21,865 nucleotides of DNA from Candidatus Altimarinota bacterium (GTDB lineage Bacteria; Patescibacteriota; Gracilibacteria; UBA4473): assembly GCA_020629095.1 (NCBI GenBank), contig JAHDDZ010000008.1:1-21865 (forward strand). Reading direction: 5' to 3'. Within the stretch, counting starts at the first letter, position 1. The number at the start of each line of letters is the position of its first letter. A model generated the notes under the pieces. It was not told the DNA's origin and did no database searches. It saw nothing but the letters and a program-made list of their open reading frames with translations. A program made the translations under genes and the position numbers. Shown piece after piece: positions 7,283 through 13,761 of the stretch.

Positions 7283-7719
7283 AACCAATTCGCAACAAAA
7301 AAGTTCTGTTTGAATATGAAATTCTTGATACAATTGTGTGCGGAACATCGCTTTTAGGGTGGGAGGTAAAGAGCCTGAGAGCCGGTAATGCCAACCTGAA
7401 AAGCGCATGGGTAAGTATAAAAGAGGGCGAGGCATGGATGATGAATTGTCAGATTGTGGCGTATTCTCATAGCCAAGAAATAATGGACCAAGCAAGGCCG
7501 CGAAAGCTGTTGTTGAAACGGCGAGAGATTGATAAGCTTGAGCGCCAGTTGCGCGAACAAGGGCGCACGCTGGCCGTAACAGCTATGTTTGATAAAGAGG
7601 GGAAAATCAAGACTGAGATTGCACTGGTGCGCGGAAAAAAGCAATATGAGAAACGGGCTACCATAAAAGCGAGAGAAGCTGACCGGCGTGCCAAAAGTGC
7701 CATGAAGAACTATCGTTAA
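7279..7719 (+). CDS. smpB: SsrA-binding protein SmpB
   Basis: SmpB binds tmRNA and carries it to stalled ribosomes for trans-translation. The protein begins with NKKVLFEYEILDT (6-18) and has the family core GWEVKSLRAGNANLK (27-41), a central PRKLLLKRREIDKL segment (74-87), and GKKQYEKRATIKAREADR (119-136) leading into the basic tail that enters the decoding centre. The length of 146 residues is typical. It begins inside the dnaG stop codon and lies 10 bases before nrdR, so dnaG-smpB-nrdR looks like one transcript. The tmRNA gene itself is not in this window. Confidence 0.95.
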   Translation: MKPIRNKKVLFEYEILDTIVCGTSLLGWEVKSLRAGNANLKSAWVSIKEGEAWMMNCQIVAYSHSQEIMDQARPRKLLLKRREIDKLERQLREQGRTLAVTAMFDKEGKIKTEIALVRGKKQYEKRATIKAREADRRAKSAMKNYR

Positions 7720-7729
7720 CACAAACAAA

Positions 7730-8188
7730 ATGAAATGCCCAAGCTGCCAAAATGAGCAAACCCGCGTGGCTGACAGCCGTATTACAGACGGTGGAAGTGC
7801 CATTCGCCGAAGGCGTTTATGTGAATCATGTGAGTTTCGATTTACGACTTTTGAACGAGCCCAAACAAGTGACCTGATGGTTGAAAAGCGAGACGGAACG
7901 GTTGAACCGTATCAGCGTGAAAAACTGGAAAAAGCGATTATGCTTTCGTGTGCAAAGCGCCCAATTGATGTAGCTGATCTGCGTGCAAAATTGACTGACT
8001 TGGAAGAAACTCAATGGAGCAAAAGCAAGGCCGTGAAAGCGGAGCAAATTGGAGATGATGTGATGGGGCTTTTAAAGGAAATTGATGAAGTGGCTTATAT
8101 TCGTTTTGCCAGTGTATATAAGCGTTTTACAGATATGGAAACCTTTCAAAACGAGCTCCAAAAGTTTTTTGATAGCAGCAAATCTTGA
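7730..8188 (+). CDS. nrdR: Transcriptional repressor NrdR
   Basis: NrdR represses ribonucleotide reductase genes in response to nucleotides bound by its ATP-cone. The N-terminal zinc ribbon has Cys3, Cys6, Cys31 and Cys34 (CPSC and CESC), preceded by an arginine-rich DNA-binding strand RRRR (26-29). The FTTFER linker (38-43) and the ATP-cone (about 49-139: VEKRDGTVEPYQREKLEKAI from 51, then VAYIRFASVYKRF near 121) match the family closely. The length of 152 residues is standard. No ribonucleotide reductase gene or obvious NrdR box is seen nearby. The stop codon TGA (8186-8188) sits inside the -35 box of the tRNA-Tyr promoter. Confidence 0.96.
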   Translation: MKCPSCQNEQTRVADSRITDGGSAIRRRRLCESCEFRFTTFERAQTSDLMVEKRDGTVEPYQREKLEKAIMLSCAKRPIDVADLRAKLTDLEETQWSKSKAVKAEQIGDDVMGLLKEIDEVAYIRFASVYKRFTDMETFQNELQKFFDSSKS

Positions 8189-8213
8189 CACCTATTTATG
8201 GTCTGCCTACAAT
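8185..8213 (+). promoter_or_regulatory. Strong predicted promoter for tRNA-Tyr
   Basis: TTGACA (8185-8190), a 17-base spacer and TACAAT (8208-8213) form an almost perfect sigma-70 promoter. The nrdR stop codon lies within the -35 hexamer. The tRNA begins at 8222, so the primary transcript would have a 5' leader of only about 1-2 bases. Confidence 0.88.
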
Positions 8214-8221
8214 GCCGGCAC

Positions 8222-8306
8222 GGGTAGATAGCGAAGCGGTCAAACGCAGCGGACTGTAAATCCGCCGGCTTAGCCTTCGGGGGTTCGAATCCCTCTCTGC
8301 CCACCA
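8222..8306 (+). tRNA. tRNA-Tyr (anticodon GTA)
   Basis: The acceptor strands GGGTAGA (8222-8228) and TCTGCCC (8296-8302) pair with one G-U wobble, followed by discriminator A and an encoded CCA. The anticodon arm GCGGA-CTGTAAA-TCCGC gives GTA. A long variable arm, typical of class II bacterial tRNA-Tyr, follows, and the T arm contains TTCGAAT. It has its own promoter upstream and a terminator directly downstream. Confidence 0.96.
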
Positions 8307-8307
8307 T

Positions 8308-8334
8308 AAAAAGCCCCCGTCTAGGGGTTTTTTT
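8308..8334 (+). terminator. Rho-independent terminator after tRNA-Tyr
   Basis: An AAAAAGCCCC / GGGGTTTTTTT hairpin with a short loop is followed by seven T residues, starting one base after the tRNA CCA end. It closes the dnaG-smpB-nrdR-tRNA region and isolates the next gene. Confidence 0.9.
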
Positions 8335-8338
8335 GTAC

Positions 8339-8366
8339 TTGCACCACTACCTGTTTTCTCTATACT
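8339..8366 (+). promoter_or_regulatory. Predicted promoter for the membrane protein at 8373
   Basis: TTGCAC (8339-8344), a 16-base spacer and TATACT (8361-8366) make a good sigma-70 match. The expected transcription start falls at 8372-8374, on the GTG start codon, so the mRNA would be leaderless. Confidence 0.65.
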
Positions 8367-8372
8367 CAAGGT

Positions 8373-8900
8373 GTGAAATCATCTACAAATAGCTTCATTT
8401 TACGCGCAAAAAAAGCCGCAGGAAATATTATTGGTCCTGCACAAAAACGATACAGCGCCCTTGAAATAGAACACAAAGTTGCCTTTTGGGGCGCCTTTTT
8501 AACCCCTCTTTCGCTTTTGTTTCCGTGGGTGACCTACACAGCTTTGCGAACTGAGTTCGTTAATAATGGGTATACGGCTCCAACATGGGCAATTGGACTA
8601 ACGTTAGTAGCTATTTCGCTTATTATTTTATGGACATATCTGCGAGATTTTTGGTCTATAAGTCGCCTCCGCGTACCACTTCCAAAAGCGATTTTGCTAA
8701 TTATGGGAGGAGGACTGGGGCTACTACTCGCACTCCTCAGTTGGACTGTTTTGCTGTCTGTCGGCCGTGCTTATGGCGAAAGCGAAATACGCATGGGACT
8801 GTTTTTAACATGCTTATTACAGCTGCTCATGGCAACATCTGGGTGGTTGCTCTTTCAAAAGCAAAAAGAGGAGCTGGTGCGTCGATTTTTCCAAATATAA
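8373..8900 (+). CDS. Unknown protein with four predicted membrane helices
   Basis: I do not recognise this 175-residue protein. It has a basic N-terminus and four hydrophobic stretches at about 36-54, 70-90, 104-130 and 141-161. Short charged loops follow, including RDFWSISRLR (91-100), and a basic cytoplasmic-looking tail (KQKEELVRR) ends it. There is no signal peptide and no catalytic motif that I can see. The start is GTG at 8373 (GTG at 8371 is out of frame), placed exactly where the upstream promoter predicts transcription to begin. It ends one base before the zinc-ribbon gene, so the two probably form an operon. It could be a small integral membrane regulator or a transporter subunit; the sequence does not decide this. 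Confidence 0.8.
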   Translation: MKSSTNSFILRAKKAAGNIIGPAQKRYSALEIEHKVAFWGAFLTPLSLLFPWVTYTALRTEFVNNGYTAPTWAIGLTLVAISLIILWTYLRDFWSISRLRVPLPKAILLIMGGGLGLLLALLSWTVLLSVGRAYGESEIRMGLFLTCLLQLLMATSGWLLFQKQKEELVRRFFQI

Positions 8901-8901
8901 A

Positions 8902-9279
8902 ATGCCTGAAAATACAACTGAAAACGAATCATTTTTGAATGAATTACAGATAGAAGGACAGGCGAAAGCCGGCCAAGAAAATGAGTTTATGAGCCTTGAT
9001 GATGCTATTGCACAAATGTGTCACATCAAAAATGAGGAGGCAATTGCACACTTTAAAGCGACACCAGAAGCAGATTGGGAGACGGCACAAATGCGACTCT
9101 ACTGTCATGACTGCCGAAAAGTAGTGAATGCAGGAGTCGGTAAAACACTGCGTGGAAACCCCCGAACTGTATGCGGTGAATGCAAAAGTAAGAAAGTCAG
9201 TAGCGGTACCTTTGAGGCACTAAAACGATTTTATCACCTAAACGAAGAAGGTGCGAAAGAAAGATCCTCAAAAAGCTAA
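8902..9279 (+). CDS. Unknown zinc-ribbon protein
   Basis: This 125-residue soluble protein is not one I can name. The first half (1-60) is acidic and glutamine/alanine-rich. The second half holds a likely zinc ribbon with four cysteines in two pairs, YCHDC (Cys68, Cys71) and CGEC (Cys91, Cys94), 19 residues apart. A basic and serine-rich tail follows. The pattern resembles zinc ribbons of RNA- or ribosome-associated proteins, but that is only a structural analogy. It starts 1 base after the membrane protein gene, without a Shine-Dalgarno sequence. Its stop overlaps the convergent lepA stop by 3 bases. Confidence 0.75.
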   Translation: MPENTTENESFLNELQIEGQAKAGQENEFMSLDDAIAQMCHIKNEEAIAHFKATPEADWETAQMRLYCHDCRKVVNAGVGKTLRGNPRTVCGECKSKKVSSGTFEALKRFYHLNEEGAKERSSKS

Positions 9280-11078
9280 TCTTTCTTCATCAGGGCAAAA
9301 AATGCGTTCTGCGGAATCGTCACTTTTCCAAATTGCTTGAGGCGTTTTTTTCCGGCTTTTTGCTTTTTGAGGAGCTTATTTTTTCGAGTAACATCTCCTC
9401 CATAGAGCTTTGCTGTCACGTCTTTTCGCAGGGCAGGAATGGTCTCACGCGCGACAATGCGGGCTCCAATTGCCGCCTGAATAGCAATAGCAAATTGAGC
9501 CCGTGGAATTATTTCTTTCAGTCGCTCGCACCATTTTGAGCCAATATGATGCGCATCTGGCTTGTGAATAATCTGGCTAAGGGCATCAACTGGGTCGCTC
9601 GCAACAAGGATTTCCATCTTCGCCAGATCCCCTTTTCGCATTCCAATGGGTTCATACGACATACTAGCATACCCACTCGTCACGCTTTTCAGGTCATCAT
9701 AAAAATCTGTTACGATGCTCGCAAGCGGCATCTCGAATGTGAGCTCTGCCCGCTCTGGTGTGGTATATTGTATATTTTTTGAAATTCCACGGCGCTCTGT
9801 ACAGAGCTGCATGACCGCACCAATCAGCTCACTGGGTGACATAATCGCGACTTTTACCCATGGCTCGTGCAGCTCGTCCCATTTGTTGGCTTCTGGCAGC
9901 TCAGACGGGTTACTAATTTTCTCTTTTGTGCCATCTGGCAAAATAATCTCGTACCCCACACTTGGCGCTGTAACCAAAATATCGAGATCATATTCGCGCT
10001 CCAGCCGCTCTTGAATAATATCCAAATGCAGTAGCCCCAAAAACCCGCAGCGAAACCCATGCCCGAGGGCCCCCGAATGCTCTGGAATGTATTTCAGCGA
10101 AGCGTCATTCAGGCTGAGCTTCTCAAGCGCCTTTCGCAACAACGGAAAATCATCACCCTCAATCGGGTAAATGCCCGCCCAGACAAACGGCGTCACCTCG
10201 CTGTAACCCGGCAGTGGCGCGGCATTGTCGACCTTGCCCGCATAAATCGTGTCGCCCACGCGTGCGTCCACCACGTTTTTCAGCCCTGTTACAATATATC
10301 CCACCTCACCGGTTTTTAGGCTTTCTGTTGGCGTATATTTTGGCCGCAGGCATCCCACTTCCGTTGGGCTCAAGTCGCGCCCAGTCCGCAATAATTGATA
10401 TTTCCGACCCGCTTTTAGCTCGCCCTGAAACACCCGCACACTGCTCACCACGCCCCGATATTGGTCAAACGTACTATCAAAAATGAGCGCGCGCGTGCCG
10501 TCCTCTGCAAAGATTTCCTTGTGCGAATACACCTCATTTCCGCTTGGTTCAGGTACTTGCGCTACCACCGCATCTAGAAGCTCTGGCACGCCCATGCCCT
10601 CTTTTGCACTTACAGTCAAAATGTCCTCGGCAGCAAACCCAAGCACAGCCTCAATCTCTTCTGCGCGGCGTTCTGGCTCTGCCGCTGGCAGGTCAATTTT
10701 GTTCAGCACCGGCACAATCGTCAGGCCATGTTCCAGCGCCAAATACACATTTGCAAGCGTCTGCGCCTCTATCCCCTGCGTAGCATCAACTACCAAAATA
10801 GCCCCTTCGCAGGCGGCTAAACTACGGCTCACTTCATATGAAAAATCAACATGCCCCGGCGTATCAATTAGGTTCAGTTGCACGCCTTTCCACTCCATTC
10901 GCACGGGCTGCAGTTTGATCGTGATGCCCCGCTCTTGCTCCAAATCCATCGTGTCGAGCATCTGCCCAGTCTTCATGTCGCGCTTCTCGAGGGTTCCGGT
11001 TATCTCTAAAAACCGATCAGCGAGAGTCGATTTTCCGTGGTCAATGTGCGCGATGATGCAGAAATTGCGTATATCCAT
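9276..11078 (-). CDS. lepA: Elongation factor 4 (LepA)
   Basis: LepA is a ribosome-associated translational GTPase thought to help stalled or mis-translocated ribosomes and subunit biogenesis. The G domain shows AHIDHGKST (10-18), ERGITI (49-54), DTPGHVDF (72-79) and NKIDLP (126-131). The EF-G-like domains II, III and V follow, and the LepA-specific C-terminal domain ends in a lysine-rich segment (about 560-600: TRKNKLLKKQKAGKKR). The length of 600 residues is normal and the sequence is well conserved. ATG 11078 lies only a few bases after the expected transcription start of its own promoter, which overlaps the end of xth. Confidence 0.97.
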   Translation of the reverse strand: MDIRNFCIIAHIDHGKSTLADRFLEITGTLEKRDMKTGQMLDTMDLEQERGITIKLQPVRMEWKGVQLNLIDTPGHVDFSYEVSRSLAACEGAILVVDATQGIEAQTLANVYLALEHGLTIVPVLNKIDLPAAEPERRAEEIEAVLGFAAEDILTVSAKEGMGVPELLDAVVAQVPEPSGNEVYSHKEIFAEDGTRALIFDSTFDQYRGVVSSVRVFQGELKAGRKYQLLRTGRDLSPTEVGCLRPKYTPTESLKTGEVGYIVTGLKNVVDARVGDTIYAGKVDNAAPLPGYSEVTPFVWAGIYPIEGDDFPLLRKALEKLSLNDASLKYIPEHSGALGHGFRCGFLGLLHLDIIQERLEREYDLDILVTAPSVGYEIILPDGTKEKISNPSELPEANKWDELHEPWVKVAIMSPSELIGAVMQLCTERRGISKNIQYTTPERAELTFEMPLASIVTDFYDDLKSVTSGYASMSYEPIGMRKGDLAKMEILVASDPVDALSQIIHKPDAHHIGSKWCERLKEIIPRAQFAIAIQAAIGARIVARETIPALRKDVTAKLYGGDVTRKNKLLKKQKAGKKRLKQFGKVTIPQNAFFALMKKD

Positions 11079-11087
11079 GTCGGATGC

Positions 11088-11115
11088 TTTATACGCATTT
11101 TGCGCGCCTACGCAA
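11088..11115 (-). promoter_or_regulatory. Predicted lepA promoter
   Basis: On the minus strand, TTGCGT (11110-11115), a 16-base spacer and TATAAA (11088-11093) precede lepA. Transcription would start near 11081, leaving a leader of about 3 bases. The -35 box overlaps the last codons of xth. Confidence 0.6.
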
Positions 11116-11872
11116 GCGGTTTTAGGGTCAAAACTACTGGGCAGTGATCTGAACCAAGCACGTCTGGTAGATACTCTGCAACGGCCTTTTCTGATTCATC
11201 TGCCCACCAAGAATCTATCCTCCAGCCAACATTTCGTGAACGTGCCCCCGACCGAAAATGCCACCAGCTATAGACAATCTCATTTGGGTTAGCAGCTCGC
11301 CAGATGTCGCTCCAGCTCGCTGCCAGACACGCATCGCACCAAGCCCGTTCACGTGGGTGAAAACCCACTTTCCCTTCATTACTTTTTGGGCGCGCCAGGT
11401 CAATTTCGTTGTGCGCTACATTAATATCACCCCCCCAAAAAACCTGTTTTCCACTGTCTCGCAGGTCATTTACATACCCCAAAAAGTGCGCATAAAACTC
11501 CAGCTTTTCCTCCCACGCCTCTGGGCTTTTTCCGCCATTTGGAAAGTACCCCCCGAGCACACTCAAGTCTCCAATATCCACCCGAATAATTCGCCCCTCG
11601 TGGTCGTTCCAACCGGGCATTCCGGTCGTCACGCTATGGTCAATTCCCTGCCGAACCCAGACAGCCACCCCACTATATCCCTTTTTTTCTGCACTATGAT
11701 AATGCTGCACGTACTCAGGGTAGAGCCCCGCGAACGGCTCGGCCTGCGCTGGCTGGCACTTCGTCTCATTCATAAAAAACACATCGGGCTTTTCCCTCTC
11801 TAGAAAAGGATTGAGCATCTCTTTTCGCTCAACTGCACGCAACCCATTCACATTCCACGTAATCAATTTCAT
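11108..11872 (-). CDS. xth: Exodeoxyribonuclease III / AP endonuclease
   Basis: This exonuclease III-family enzyme would cut at abasic sites and degrade 3' ends during base-excision repair. The catalytic motifs are all present: WNVNGLRA (6-13), NETK with the metal-binding glutamate 36, GGYFPNGG (107-114), GGDINVAHNEIDLARPK (147-163) with Asp149 and Asn151, the NVGWRIDSWW segment (214-223), and GSDHCPV (240-246) with the catalytic Asp242 and His243. The NVAHNEIDLA sequence is closer to the ExoA/APE1 subgroup than to E. coli XthA. The 254-residue length is normal. It starts 9 bases after the cysteine desulfurase stop. Confidence 0.95.
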   Translation of the reverse strand: MKLITWNVNGLRAVERKEMLNPFLEREKPDVFFMNETKCQPAQAEPFAGLYPEYVQHYHSAEKKGYSGVAVWVRQGIDHSVTTGMPGWNDHEGRIIRVDIGDLSVLGGYFPNGGKSPEAWEEKLEFYAHFLGYVNDLRDSGKQVFWGGDINVAHNEIDLARPKSNEGKVGFHPRERAWCDACLAASWSDIWRAANPNEIVYSWWHFRSGARSRNVGWRIDSWWADESEKAVAEYLPDVLGSDHCPVVLTLKPLA

Positions 11873-11878
11873 ACGCTC

Positions 11879-11907
11879 AGTTTACGCACTTTTGCGCAGC
11901 TGCGCAA
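11879..11907 (-). promoter_or_regulatory. Predicted xth promoter
   Basis: On the minus strand, TTGCGC (11902-11907), a 17-base spacer and TAAACT (11879-11884) are followed by 6 bases and then the xth ATG. The TAA of the -10 box is also the stop codon of the desulfurase gene. The predicted transcript would be leaderless. Confidence 0.5.
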
Positions 11908-12922
11908 CGTAATGCGCGAGCACTTCTACAAATGATTGTGCGTTCCAATTGTGCAGCTCCTGGTGCAGGCCTATCCGAATGGGATACTGCCATTTTGGGT
12001 CATTTTCAACAGCCTGAATGACAGATGTCGGGGTCAGCAAATCCTGGTTGCACGCAGAACCAGTGCTGACGCAAATGCCCTCGTGGTCATTCAGCAGGCG
12101 CATGAGGGCACTGCCCCGCACCCCCGCAAACGCAATTGAGCTAATTCCTGCAACCCGATTTTCGCTTTGGTGTATTATCTTCACTCGCTCGATTTTTGAT
12201 TCTATCAGGGCCTCTAGCGCATGTTGCATGGTGCGTAGATGGTCTATTTTTGCGTCACTGAGTGACGCAAACGCAGCCGCCATGCCGGCCGTGGCAATGG
12301 GGTCTTTTGTGTGGGTATCCTGCATCAGTTCGGGCCACTCGGCTGGGTGCTTGCAGTACAGTACGCCAACGCCTTTTGGTCCATTGATTTTATGCGCACT
12401 GAAAGTCGCAAAATCAGTATCTTGCAGGTCAATTTTCACCTTGCCGAGTGACTGCACCCAGTCGCGCAGCACCAGCGCATTTGAGGCTTTTTTGCCTCTA
12501 ACCTCTGCGCTCAGAATAATGCCCGTTTCATTGTTTCCGTGCATCTGGCAGACTAGCTTGGCGGTGCCGCGCAAGCCTGCTCCAGTAAAGGCATCATAGA
12601 TATTTCCAGGCAAAACTTCGTCCGCGATGCTGCTGTGTTCCACGTTTGATGCAAAAACAGAAGCACCCCCAAACCGCTTTACTACAGCTGATATCACCTT
12701 TCGGTTGGCGTCGGTGCCCCCATGGGTTACAACCAGCTGGCTGGCCTTACACCCTATTTTTGCGGCTATTACCGCAAGGCATTTTTGTTGGTGCATGGCA
12801 GCCTTTTGCCCAATCCCATGCAGGCTGCTGGGGTTTCCAAAAGTACCTCTCACGGCCTCCATAGCGGCCCAGGCGACATCGCTCAGTGGCGTGGTTGCGG
12901 CGGCGTCGAGATACCAGCTCAT
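11882..12922 (-). CDS. Cysteine desulfurase (NifS/IscS family), short form
   Basis: This PLP enzyme takes sulfur from cysteine for Fe-S clusters or tRNA thiolation. Visible features are YLDAAATTP (4-12), THGGTDANR (66-74), NVEHSS (93-98) with the PLP-stacking histidine 96, HGNNETG (128-134), Asp154 and Gln157 in the DxVQSLGK segment, the PLP-lysine in SAHKINGPKGVG (175-186; Lys178), and the catalytic cysteine in STGSACNQ (286-293; Cys291). At 346 residues it is 35-55 shorter than IscS. The usual R-x-GTxN phosphate-binding segment is replaced by KDPIATAG near 206-213. The frame is open to 13066, but homology starts at ATG 12922. No iscU or mnmA neighbour is present, so its role cannot be told from context. 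Confidence 0.88.
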   Translation of the reverse strand: MSWYLDAAATTPLSDVAWAAMEAVRGTFGNPSSLHGIGQKAAMHQQKCLAVIAAKIGCKASQLVVTHGGTDANRKVISAVVKRFGGASVFASNVEHSSIADEVLPGNIYDAFTGAGLRGTAKLVCQMHGNNETGIILSAEVRGKKASNALVLRDWVQSLGKVKIDLQDTDFATFSAHKINGPKGVGVLYCKHPAEWPELMQDTHTKDPIATAGMAAAFASLSDAKIDHLRTMQHALEALIESKIERVKIIHQSENRVAGISSIAFAGVRGSALMRLLNDHEGICVSTGSACNQDLLTPTSVIQAVENDPKWQYPIRIGLHQELHNWNAQSFVEVLAHYVAQLRKSA

Positions 12923-12928
12923 GCTCAG

Positions 12929-12957
12929 AGAGTAGGCAAAAAACAGCCGTAGCGCAA
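12929..12957 (-). promoter_or_regulatory. Predicted cysteine desulfurase promoter
   Basis: On the minus strand, TTGCGC (12952-12957), a 17-base spacer and TACTCT (12929-12934) are followed by 6 bases and the ATG at 12922. This is the same architecture as the xth promoter and again implies a leaderless mRNA. Confidence 0.5.
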
Positions 12958-12971
12958 GCGACTTGTTTGGG

Positions 12972-13000
12972 TTGCAAGGGCAGGCTGTTTCGGCTAATAT
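12972..13000 (+). promoter_or_regulatory. Predicted glutaredoxin-def promoter
   Basis: TTGCAA (12972-12977), a 17-base spacer and TAATAT (12995-13000) would start transcription near 13007. This leaves an A-rich leader of about 17 bases before the ATG at 13024, with no Shine-Dalgarno sequence. Confidence 0.6.
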
Positions 13001-13023
13001 ACAAGCAAAATAAGAAATAAAAT

Positions 13024-13263
13024 ATGACGAAAAAAATAGAAATATATTCAAAAGACCACTGCCCATATTGCGTCAGCGCAAAGGAATTATTGACCGAAAA
13101 GGGGTATGCGTATACCGAAATTGATGCGCTTGAAAATATAGAAAAACGCAATAAATTGGCAGAAAAACACAACCACTATACGGTGCCGATGATCTTTATT
13201 GACGAACAGTTTGTGGGAGGATTTAGTGAGCTGCAAACAATGGACGAAGCTGGAAAACTCTAA
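13024..13263 (+). CDS. Glutaredoxin
   Basis: This is a small thiol-disulfide oxidoreductase. The dithiol active site CPYC (13-16) follows the first beta strand IEIYSKDH, the cis-proline loop is TVPMIFI (53-59), and the glycine pair of the glutathione site is in FVGGFSEL (63-70). The 79-residue length is typical for a class I glutaredoxin such as GrxC. It is divergent from the cysteine desulfurase gene and overlaps def by a single base (TAATG). It could reduce ribonucleotide reductase or other disulfides; the sequence does not show which. Confidence 0.94.
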   Translation: MTKKIEIYSKDHCPYCVSAKELLTEKGYAYTEIDALENIEKRNKLAEKHNHYTVPMIFIDEQFVGGFSELQTMDEAGKL

Positions 13264-13760
13264 TGACAGTTGTGCCCTTGGTGACCGGCGAAAACGCAAA
13301 AATTCTTCGCACCGTGTGCCAGCCTGTTGTAGCATTTAATGCTGATTTAGCGGAGCTAATAACCAATATGACTGACACTATGCTACACCCAATGGAAGAC
13401 GGCAGCCCGGTTGGGGTGGGCATTGCTGCGCCGCAAATCGGGGTTGATGCACGGGTTTTTTTAGTAACTATAAACGCCGAAGCCCCAAAGAAAAGCCGCG
13501 TAGTTGCGATGATAAACCCAGAAATAGTAGAAATAAGTGAGCACCAAACTGCAATGGAGGAAGGCTGTCTCAGCCTGCCGAATACATTTGGCACCGTACG
13601 CCGCCCAAGTAAGGTAAAAGTCAAATGGAGGAATACCGCTGGCGCATGGTCTGAACGACGCTTTGACGGGTTTGACGCGCGGGTAATTCAGCACGAAATG
13701 GATCATCTCAATGGTGTTTTATTTCTTGACCACAACCCTACAAATCTGCATACGAATTAA
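13263..13760 (+). CDS. def: Peptide deformylase
   Basis: Def removes the N-formyl group from new proteins. The three signature motifs are intact: GVGIAAPQIG (51-60), EGCLSLP (100-106) with metal ligand Cys102, and QHEMDHLNG (143-151) with metal ligands His144 and His148 and catalytic Glu145. The 165-residue length is normal. It begins at the last base of the glutaredoxin stop codon, so the two are co-translated. It ends one base before the stop codon of the convergent GHMP kinase gene, with no terminator visible between them. Confidence 0.97.
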   Translation: MTVVPLVTGENAKILRTVCQPVVAFNADLAELITNMTDTMLHPMEDGSPVGVGIAAPQIGVDARVFLVTINAEAPKKSRVVAMINPEIVEISEHQTAMEEGCLSLPNTFGTVRRPSKVKVKWRNTAGAWSERRFDGFDARVIQHEMDHLNGVLFLDHNPTNLHTN

Positions 13761-13761
13761 A

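Noticed and set aside
8585..8938. Overlapping plus-strand frame inside the membrane protein gene
   Set aside because: It is out of frame with a gene showing clear transmembrane periodicity and it runs into the zinc-ribbon gene start.
10483..11292. Long plus-strand open frame of 269 codons opposite lepA
   Set aside because: It is antisense to the most conserved part of LepA and to xth, has a low-complexity composition rich in Ser, Ala and Cys, and matches no family I know.
12923..13066. Extension of the cysteine desulfurase to 13066 with a hydrophobic N-terminus resembling a signal peptide
   Set aside because: It overlaps the divergent glutaredoxin promoter and start. The family begins at MSWYLDAAATTP, directly after a plausible promoter.
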